28,969 nucleotides of DNA from JAHBNG01 sp039028975 (GTDB lineage Bacteria > Chloroflexota > Anaerolineae > Caldilineales > Caldilineaceae), in assembly GCA_039028975.1 (NCBI GenBank), contig JBCCHB010000192.1:1-28969 (forward strand), in the 5' to 3' direction. The notes beneath the pieces were generated by a model. That model was not told where the DNA came from. It ran no database searches and worked only from the letters and a program-made list of their open reading frames with translations. The translations under genes were made by a program, and so were the position numbers. Shown one piece after another: positions 7,133 to 16,200 of this stretch (position 1 is its first letter; each line of letters opens with the position of its first letter).

Positions 7133-8692
7133 GTGCAACAGCAACTTAATTTCAATCACCAGCGACAAGACAACGAAGAAAAACGTGGCCAAACGAATCG
7201 GCGGCAATTTATGATCGCTACCGCAGCTGTCGGGCTGGGCCTCAGCACGCTGGGGACGGCACTCTCTGGCTGTGCCGCACCACGTCAACAATCAGAGCAG
7301 CAATTAGATGCGACACCTGCCAACAACCTACTACACATTCCAGAATTGATCGACAGTCAAGCGGTCAACCACGATGTTCAAATTAGTATTCAGGAGGGTG
7401 CGCACGAGTTCTTTCCCGGTGTCAAGAGCGTCACCAAGGGGTTCAACGGCGACTATCTGGGGCCGACCGTGCGTCTCTATCGGGGTCAGGATACCCGAAT
7501 CCGCTTTACCAATGCCTTGAATGAAGCAACCACCGTGCATGGGCATGGATTGCACATTGCTGGCGAATTGGATGGCGGGCCGCAGAGCATCATCGACCCT
7601 GGTGCAACGTGGGACATTGTGCTGCCCATCCGTCAGCAGGCGGGGACAAGTTGGTATCACCCCCACTTGATGCACAAGACGGCAGAGCATGTTCATGCCG
7701 GGCTGGCGGGCCTCTACTTGATTGAGGACGAAAACTCATTATCGTTGCCCCTGCCCAAGACCTACGGCGTTGATGACATTCCAGTCGTCGTTCAGGACCG
7801 AGACTTCACAGCTGGCAAGATGAATACCTACAGCGTCACCGAAGGTGATCTCATGGACGGCAAGCGGGAAGACACGCTAGTCATCAATGGCACTATCGAT
7901 CCCTATGTGGAAGTATCGCAAGGCTGGGTGCGTCTGCGTCTGCTCAATGGCTCCAACGCTCGCTTCTATCGTTTCTATCTGCCTGGTAACGAGACATTTT
8001 ACAAGATTGCCACAGAAGGCGGCTTTCTGGAAGATCCGGTTGAGATGACGGATATAACGATGGCGCCAGGTGAACGCAATGAGATCATGATCGACATGTC
8101 CAATGGTGTCACCCGGTCATTGCTAGCCCAACTTTTACCCACTGATGATGACTATGGCGCATCCTATGGACCGCGCCGGCGCGTGCTGGAACTGCGCGTC
8201 GATAGCACTCGTACGGGCGAGGGACAATTGCCCGACAAGCTGAACACGATCAATCCATTGGTCCGCGCCGATGCGGTGGTCACTCGAACCTTTGAGCTAC
8301 AGATGGGTGATGGTGATGAGGGTGAAGGCGAACGCGGTATGGGCGATGGCGGTATGGGCGAGATGTTTTCCATCAACGGGCAGCCCATGAGGATGGACGT
8401 GATCAACGAGCGCGTCAAGAAGGGGGACGTGGAAATTTGGCGCATTACCGGTGAAGATATGCTGCACCCATTCCACATGCATGGCACATCCTTCCTGATT
8501 CTCTCGCAGGACGGCAACGCCCCTGTACCTGCTGATCAAGGATGGAAAGATGTTGTGGTAGTGGGCGACGGCTGGACCGACGTGATCATGCGCTTTGATT
8601 ACGAAGCGACAGAAGAATACCCATACATGTACCACTGTCACATTTTTGAGCATGAGGATCACGGTATGATGGGGCAATTTACGGTTACGTAG
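7133..8692 (+). CDS. CueO-like multicopper oxidase, Tat-exported lipoprotein
   Basis: This 519-residue blue copper oxidase probably oxidises Cu(I) or phenolic substrates at the cell surface. The GTG start is supported by GGAG eight bases upstream. The N-terminus has a twin-arginine motif (TNRRQFM, Arg23-Arg24), a hydrophobic stretch and a lipobox ending at Cys47 (LSGC), so it should be folded in the cytoplasm, exported by Tat and lipid-anchored. Copper ligands are complete: HGHGLH (136-141), WYHPH with a following H-V-H, HPFHMH (445-450), and the type-1 set Cys502, His507 and Met512 in HCHIFEHEDHGMM. Blocks such as ELDGGPQSI, LAGLYLIED and DDIPVVVQDRDF closely follow E. coli CueO, as does the Met/Gly/Asp/Glu-rich insert (MGDGDEG ... 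GMGEMF), which sits where CueO carries its methionine-rich segment. A copper-stress role is supported by sequence but not proven. Confidence 0.93.
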   Translation: MQQQLNFNHQRQDNEEKRGQTNRRQFMIATAAVGLGLSTLGTALSGCAAPRQQSEQQLDATPANNLLHIPELIDSQAVNHDVQISIQEGAHEFFPGVKSVTKGFNGDYLGPTVRLYRGQDTRIRFTNALNEATTVHGHGLHIAGELDGGPQSIIDPGATWDIVLPIRQQAGTSWYHPHLMHKTAEHVHAGLAGLYLIEDENSLSLPLPKTYGVDDIPVVVQDRDFTAGKMNTYSVTEGDLMDGKREDTLVINGTIDPYVEVSQGWVRLRLLNGSNARFYRFYLPGNETFYKIATEGGFLEDPVEMTDITMAPGERNEIMIDMSNGVTRSLLAQLLPTDDDYGASYGPRRRVLELRVDSTRTGEGQLPDKLNTINPLVRADAVVTRTFELQMGDGDEGEGERGMGDGGMGEMFSINGQPMRMDVINERVKKGDVEIWRITGEDMLHPFHMHGTSFLILSQDGNAPVPADQGWKDVVVVGDGWTDVIMRFDYEATEEYPYMYHCHIFEHEDHGMMGQFTVT

Positions 8693-9595
8693 GGGCTTAG
8701 GGTCTAGTTAGATTTCGCCTTTCGCTGGTCGGGTACCCGCTGGGTGCAGGACGGCGACCCGAAAAGGCTGCGGCAAAATCTAGGACCTTCGGCCGTACGG
8801 GCAAACTGGTCGGACTCAACATCCACAATTTTCTGTCGATGTTACAGCCGTTGTAATCGGCCTCGTCGACCAAATCGGCGACACTGCAGAACGTATGCAG
8901 CATAACTCCATAAATGAAAAAGCAGGGGAAAGCGCACTCTTTCCGCTGCTTTTTGCGTTAGTTATTATAGCCAATACAGCCTAGCCACCATTCAGCCCCG
9001 CTTCTGGGAAAAGGCACTCCGTCGGCGTTGGGGAGAGCCACTCGGAGATGCAACTCACCGAGCGGTGACCAATCCGTCCAATGCTGCGGAATATTATCAT
9101 CATAAGCCAAGATGTATCCTCAGATATAACCCTTATCTATATCTTTACCTATAGCATCCTATTTTTACTCCTGGTATAGTTACAGAGTGTAGTTATACAG
9201 ATCCGCTAACCGAGAGTAAGGTCTTTGAGTGACAACGAAGATAATACGTGGCACAAGATCTCTCAACTCCTCGATATGACTAGAGCGAGGTTTCAGATTT
9301 CATTTAAATCTCGTTCCTTTTTACTTGGAGCCTGCATATTTGCGCCTTGGTCGGGAACTCAGAGCGGCGGCGCAAATAAGGCCTACGGCCTATCAACAAA
9401 CCATTCTATGCTTATCGACAAAATGCTGTCGATGGTGTTGAGTAAGCCCCTATCACATTCCACCAAATATCCAACAATCCTGCTCATGTAACGTTTATGG
9501 CTATGCGTTGAATGACTCGCAAACGCAAAATCTGTCGATATGATTACGGCCATTTATTTAGAGAAACACTTCACAAAACGGGAGAAATTTAGATA
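8693..9595. other. Long intergenic region between oxidase and biosynthetic cluster
   Basis: These 903 bases hold no gene that I can support. The first 220 bases contain short frames, one reading SVDVTAVVIGLVDQIGDTAE around 8835-8895; it has protein-like composition but I do not recognise it, and it could be a relic. A terminator follows at 8917-8954. Positions 9110-9220 are AT-rich and likely hold the promoter of the downstream cluster. An 88-codon TTG frame at 9225-9491 looks non-coding. Confidence 0.55.
8917..8954 (+). terminator. Rho-independent terminator after the multicopper oxidase
   Basis: The stem AAAAAGCAG-G-GGAAAG pairs with CTTTCC-G-CTGCTTTTT, with one G/G mismatch and a six-base loop. 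It runs into a T tract, and the A tract on the other side lets it work in both directions. It lies 225 bases after the oxidase stop, so the oxidase transcript probably ends here. Confidence 0.75.
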
Positions 9596-10237
9596 ATGTT
9601 TAAAGAGCCTCTAGATTTACAGACGGTAGACGAATATTCAAGTATCGATGCAAGTAGAACCGTGGGAAATCAAGATGCATTGAATGGTTACGCCAAAAAT
9701 GGTGCGTCAATATCCAGCGGGGAAAGCCATGAACAAGAGGGGGCGGTTCTCTCTGATCTCATGACTCACTTACAGATCAAGTATGATCTTCGTACGCGTA
9801 CCACACTCTTTCTCGTTGGAGAGGATAGCACAACACTAAGCCAACTGGCACGCACATTGGAAGAAAAGCATTCTGTTGAGGTGATGAATCAGCCTACCGT
9901 CGGTCTCAATGCTATCTCCCAGATAGCCGAGCTGCAACCCGATGTCGTTCTCCTTGATATTGGCCTCTCTGTTACGTATCATAGACGAACCATTCAATTG
10001 ATACGGGCCGCTTCTCCGGCTACCCGAATTCTTATCCTGGCTCTGGACAGCGTGCCTGGGCATATTCTTCATGCCTACTGGTGTGGCGTACATGGCTATG
10101 TGCTAAAAGATTCAGAGAGCCATGAGATAGTTGATGCGATCTATGCAATCCGTAGTGGGAGTCATTATCTGGATAAGAGCATTCAACTACCCAATCGACA
10201 AACGACACAAGCTCTAGAGAATGGGGAGAACTTATAG
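9596..10237 (+). CDS. Stand-alone, degenerate receiver-domain protein
   Basis: This 213-residue protein has a receiver (CheY-like) fold from about 65 to 190 and no DNA-binding or output domain. The first 60 residues are polar and probably disordered. The phospho-acceptor position is kept (Asp121 in VVLLDIGL), as is the conserved lysine (Lys171 in GYVLKDS). The N-terminal acidic pair has become Gly-Glu (LFLVGED), and the switch Thr is Ala (ILILALD). Mg-dependent phosphorylation may therefore be weak or absent, and the protein may signal by protein contact. Its TAG stop is followed immediately by the ATG of the NRPS/PKS gene, so the two are surely cotranscribed. A pathway-specific regulatory or docking role is inferred from position only. 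Confidence 0.85.
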   Translation: MFKEPLDLQTVDEYSSIDASRTVGNQDALNGYAKNGASISSGESHEQEGAVLSDLMTHLQIKYDLRTRTTLFLVGEDSTTLSQLARTLEEKHSVEVMNQPTVGLNAISQIAELQPDVVLLDIGLSVTYHRRTIQLIRAASPATRILILALDSVPGHILHAYWCGVHGYVLKDSESHEIVDAIYAIRSGSHYLDKSIQLPNRQTTQALENGENL

Positions 10238-13200
10238 ATGGCGCAAAGCCCAACCACCTGGTTCACTTGTTATAACCCTCACCCTGACGCCAAACTACGA
10301 ATCATTGGGTTTCCCCACGGTGGGGGCGGGCCGCAAGCCTTCCGTGAATGGAGCCAACTGCTGCCAGATGAGATTGAGTTGCTGGCACTACACCTGCCCG
10401 GACGCGGCAGCCGATTGGATGATGAACTCATCCATCACATGGCGGACTTGACACCGCAGATTATTCAGGCCCTATCCGGCTATTTTGATAAGCCCTTCGT
10501 CTTTTTTGGGCATAGTGTAGGCGCACTTGTCGCTTTTGACGTGGCACATCAACTGCAAGCCCAACAGATGCCGCTGCCCATTCATCTCTTTGCATCGGCC
10601 CACAAATCACCTCAAGTAACGACCCAGGATAACATCAAGCAATGCGGCAATCAAAACGGCAATCATGAAGTACCCATGCATCAACTTACGGATGCCAAGC
10701 TTGTACAGATAATCCAACAACTGGGGTTGGTCCCAGCCGAGGTGCTGGAACACGATGAATTACTCGATCTGATCATTCCGCCCCTCAAGGCCGATTTTGC
10801 GTTGTCCGAGACCTACCGCTGGAATGCCGGAAGAGCGCTGAACGTGCCTATCACGGCCCTTGGTGGTCAAGATGATGAGTTGCTTACACCTGCCGATCTT
10901 CAGGCTTGGGAAGCTTGCACAACGTCGACCTTTTCCACCCAAATCTTCGAGGGCGATCACTTTTACACCCAATCTCATCGCGGCGAGTTGCTCGCGACCC
11001 TCGAAGTGACCATCCAGCAGACAATCACAACGCTGCCCAAGTCCATCTTGCGTGGCGAGCAGTCACCATACCCCGAAAAGTGTCTCCATGAATTGCTTCG
11101 TGAGCAGGTTGCCAAAACGCCAGATGCAGTGGCGGTTGTCGGTGACGATCAGGCAGGTAATGAAGTCCATTTGACTTTGCGCGAACTGGATGAACAAAGT
11201 GATCTCCTGGCCCGCTATCTACAGAGCCAGGGCGTTAGTGTTGGTTGCCTGGTGGGCATCTATATGGAAACATCGGTTGAATATGTCATCGCCTTTTTTG
11301 CCGCGCTCAAAGCAGGCGGTGCCTACATGACGGTTGAAATCGCCTATCCAGAAGCCCTGTTACAGCAGGTCTTGGCTAGCGCACAGCCGGTGGTTTTGCT
11401 AACAAAGGAGCGCTTCTACAGTCGCTTGTCGGCAGAATGGCAGGCCCGCACCTTCCAGATGGAATATGGTTGGGCGGAAGCCCTGGCTGCAGAAACGCTA
11501 CTCATTCCCGACGATCTACCAGCCCCAACCATTGACAGCTTGGCCCAATGCGTTATGTCCTCCGGCACAACGGGGACACCCAAGGGCATTATCTGCCCTC
11601 ATCGTAGCGCAGTCAACTCCTACTACTGGCGCTATGATCATCATCCTTATGAATCAGGCGAACGCGAAGCCTGCAACGTCTTCTTAGTCTGGGAGGTCGC
11701 CCGACCCATTCTGCAGGGCTATCCGGCCTACATTATTCCCGATGAGGTGATCTATGACCCGCCGCGGCTGGTCGATTACCTGAGTCGCCATCAGATTACG
11801 CGCGTTCTCTTCACACCCTCGCTGTTGGAGCAGGTTCTCAATACCCCAGGGCTGGATCTGCCAGAAAAGCTACAAGATCTGCGCGTCGTCTATCTCAATG
11901 GCGAAGTTGTTACCACGGCTCTGCGCAATCGCTTTGCCGAACTATTCCCCAATGTGGTGCTGCTCAATGACTACAGCATTGCAGAAGTCCACGACGCCTG
12001 TCATTTTGATCTGGCCAATCTGGACCCCATCCACTCACCCAAGTATGCACCCGTGGGTACGCCCATGTCGAATGTGGATCTCTACATCCTGGACGATGAA
12101 GGCCAACCCGTCCCTCAAGGCTTTGTTGGTGAACTGTACATCGGTGGTGAATCGGTGGGGCATGGCTATCTGGGGCAGCCCGAGAAGACCGCCGAACGTT
12201 TCCCGCCTAATCCCTTCCGCGAGGATGATTTTCCCATGTTCCGGACTGGTGATGCTGGACGCATTTTGCCCAACGGTCAATTAGAAATTCAGGGGCGCAT
12301 CGCGTTTATGGTGAAGCTGCGCGGCTATAGTATCGTCCCTGGTGCCATCGAAACGGCCATCACAGAGCATCCCGCGGTCAACGTTTCTGTTGTGGTTACG
12401 TTGGACAACGAAGAGACAGGGCAACCCGAACACTTGGTGGCTTATGTGGTCGGCAACGGTGAGATTACAGACGACAGATTGTTAGACGAGTTGCGCACCT
12501 ACTTGCGAGCCCATTTGCCCCACTACGCGGTGCCCTCTTACCTAGTCCCAATGGCAGAACTGCCCATTGCAGCCAATGGCAAGCTAGATCGGCGCAAGCT
12601 GCCTAAGCCGGATGCAGCGGCTCTACGTAGCCAACAGACCAGTCTAAAAGCGGCTCCCAAAAACCAGGCTGAAGAGGCCATTGCCCAGGTCTGGCAGTCG
12701 CTGCTCAATCAGGAGATGGTAGCCGCCAGCGACAACTTCTTCGATTTAGGCGGCCATTCCCTGATAGCCGCTCAACTCTGTAACCAATTGCGCGAGTCAC
12801 TTGATCTGAACGTCTCGGTGGTGGACATCTTCCAGTACCCCACTTTAGGTGAGTTGGCCCAAATGTTATCGTCGAAACTGGATAACCAGCAACTTGGCGA
12901 GCATCTTGATGATCAATTCGGTGCATCGACCACACCTGCCCGCGCTCCCCAACGAACCACATCCGCGTCTAGCCATTCCGCATCGGGACATTCCGCAGCA
13001 CCAGATATCGCCATTGTCGGTTTGGCTTGCCGCTTTCCGGGGGCCGAGAATGCCGAAGCGTTCTGGCAAAATCTGCGCGATGGCGTCTGCTCCATCCGTC
13101 CACTCAGCGATGAAGAATTGGCCGAGGCAGGGATTCCGCCCAGCGTCTACAATCGCAGTGATTATGTCAAAATGGGCGCGCCGCTGGAGAATGTCGCCAA

Positions 13201-16200
13201 CTTCGACCCCGACTTTTGGGGGCTCAGCCAGCGTGAAGCCATCCAGATGGATCCCCAACATCGCCTCTTTTTGGAATGCTGCTGGCAGGCACTGGAGTCT
13301 GCGGGCTATCCTCCTACAGAAGATGGCGAGCGCACAGGCGTCTTTGCCGGTGCCTTTTTGCCACTCTACTTGCTGCATCATCTGCATGGCGGCGGCTTGA
13401 TGGATCCGACCGACGCGCCCTTGGCATCGCTGACAGAATTTGGCAATGATAAGGATTACCTGGCCACCCGCGTCTCCTATCTGCTCAACCTGCGCGGCCC
13501 CAGCATTAGTGTGCAGACCTCTTGCTCTACGGGGCTGGTCGCCATCGCTACGGCCTGCCAGTCATTGCAGACCGGTCAGTGCGATAAGGCGTTGGCTGGC
13601 GCATCCAGCATCATTTTCCCCCAGGCGGGCTACCAATATGTGGAAGGCTTCATTAACTCACCCGATGGCCACTGCCGCGCCTTTGATGCTGAGGCCAGCG
13701 GAACTGTTCTTGGTGATGGCGTCGGCGTTCTGGTCCTCAAGCGGCTGGCGGATGCCGAGGCCGATGGAGACAATATTCTGGCCGTGATCAAAGGCTATGC
13801 GGTCAACAACGACGGCAACTTGAAAGCAGGCTACGCGGCGCCTGGCGTGCAGGGCCAAGTCGAAGTGGTGGCGGACGCCCAGGCGATGGCTGGGGTCGAA
13901 CCAGAAAGTATCTCCTACATTGAAGCCCACGGCACAGGCACGCTGGTTGGCGATCCAATCGAGGTGCGGGCGTTATCGACCGTCTTTCGGCAGACCGCAG
14001 GGCGGAACGGCTCCTTGGCAGAACAAAGCTGTGCACTCGGCTCGGTGAAGCCCAACATCGGCCACAGCAATATCGCGGCTGGTGTCGCTGGCCTGATCAA
14101 GGCGGTTCTAGCCATGCAGAATGGTCAACTGCCCCCCACCATCAACTTCAAAACGCCCAATCCGGCCATGAATCTGGCCCAAACGCCCTTCTTTGTCAAC
14201 GACCGTCTGCGGGATTGGGAACCACCGGATGGTTACCCACGCCGTGCCGGTGTAACCAGCTTAGGGATTGGCGGCACCAATTGCCACGTTATTCTGGAAG
14301 AATGGGACAAGGAGAGTGGGGAATCAGAGCTATCTGAACGCAAAAACGAGAGAGAAGACCTGCCCTCTTCACGCCCCTGGCACTTCTTGCCGCTTTCGGC
14401 CAAGTCAGAGAGCGATCTGGAACGGGCCACGGTTCAGCTGGCCGACTATTTGGGTCAACATCCTGATGTAAATCTGGCGGACGTGGCCTACACGCTGCAG
14501 ACGGGGCGCTGTACCTTCGATCAGCGACGCGTCATAGTCTGTCAAGATGGCTGTGAGCCGACAGCGCTTCAAGATCGAGACTCAAAATACGTCCACACAG
14601 GCGTGTATGATGGGCCAAATCGTCCCGTGGTCTTCATGTTCCCTGGCCAAGGTGCTCAATATGTGGGCATGGGGCGGGAGCTTTACGAGACCGAGCCTAT
14701 CTTCCGAGCGGAAGTGGACCGCTGCTCTGAGCTCCTTCGGACGGATTTGGGGCTTGATCTGCGCACGATTCTCTTTCCAGACGCTGGCGAAGAGCAAACC
14801 GCGACCGACAAACTTACCCAGACACAGCTTGCCCAGCCTGCGCTCTTTGTCGTCGAATATGCTCTGGCTCGGCTGTGGATGTCGTGGGGAATCCTGCCAG
14901 AAGCCATGATCGGCCACAGCATCGGTGAATATGTGGCCGCGACCCTGGCCGGGGTCTTTTCACTAGAGGATGCGCTATCCCTGGTGACGATCCGAGGTCG
15001 CCTGATGCAAGAACTTCCTGCTGGCTCCATGCTTGTTGCGTTCCTAACAGAAGAGGACGTTGGCCCCTTCTTGACGGATGAGCTATGCTTGGCCGCAGTG
15101 AATGGTCAGACCCTCTGCGTTCTTTCCGGGCCGGATAGTGCAGTTGATAAAGTCGAGAAGACGTTAACCACACAGGAGGTCGGGACGCGACGGCTGCACA
15201 CTTCCCATGCCTTCCATTCGCAGATGATGGAGCCCATTCTCGAACAATTTACAGAAGTCGTTGCTCGCGTTGAGCGAAATGCGCCGGGGATGTCCTATAT
15301 CTCCAACGTAACCGGCGACTGGATCACACCACAAGAGGCCACGGACCCAAGCTACTATGCTCGCCATCTGCGCCAGACCGTGCGCTTTGCCGATGGGCTC
15401 CAGCATCTAGTGCAGCACCCAGACTGGCTCTTGCTCGAAGTGGGGCCAGGTCGCACGCTGATGACCTTTGCGCGCCGCCATCCCAACCGCTCCACAGAGC
15501 AGATGGCACTGACCACCCTACCCCATGCCACTGCCGACGAGTTCGATTCTGATGCGGCTTTTGTCCAATCGACTCTAGGGCAGCTTTGGGTAGCGGGCGT
15601 CCAGATTCACTGGGATGATTATCATGTCGCTAGAGAACCAAAACGTATCCCTTTGCCCACTTACCCATTCTCTGGGAAACGCTTCTGGCCATCGACCGTC
15701 ACTGCCGGTGCGTCAACCAACGGATTATCGGGGCATTCAGCCACACAGCCCGACGGTCAGCTACCGTTGGAAGAGCGCTTCTATATTCCAACATGGACAC
15801 GCACGGCGAAACCGCTTCCATTGCCCGCGCCCCAAGCCCGTATGTCGTCATCGAATGGTCATGCAGGCTCAACAGTCAATGGGTCATCGGCGGATAGGGC
15901 ATCAGCCAACGGATCATCAAAGAACGGATCATCTGAGAACGGAGCTGCCGCTCATGGCGCGGCAGCCAAACCAACATCGGGTACGACAGGTCAACGCTGG
16001 CTGCTCTTTTTAGAGTCAGGAGACGACAACCCACGAGGCCAACTTGGTGAACAACTGGCGACTTTGCTGGAGCAGAGCGGTCATGAGGTGCAGCGAACCT
16101 ACCGTTGGGGTGATGCCCAAACGGCGCAGAAGCCCCAGGCGGGAAATCCGTCCGTTCATTGTCTGCCACCTGCGCAGGATGCCTATGTCGAGCTTTTAGA

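Noticed and set aside
8835..8955. Plus-strand frame reading SVDVTAVVIGLVDQIGDTAE after the oxidase
   Set aside because: Protein-like for about 25 residues only, no start codon, and it runs through the terminator hairpin; not enough to name a gene.
9225..9491. 88-codon plus-strand frame starting TTG
   Set aside because: Weak start, no ribosome-binding site, no recognisable domain and odd composition; it lies in the AT-rich leader of the biosynthetic cluster.
12866..13387. 173-codon minus-strand frame inside the megasynthase gene
   Set aside because: It is antisense to the carrier/ketosynthase region, which has intact catalytic motifs on the plus strand; it is a codon-bias shadow.
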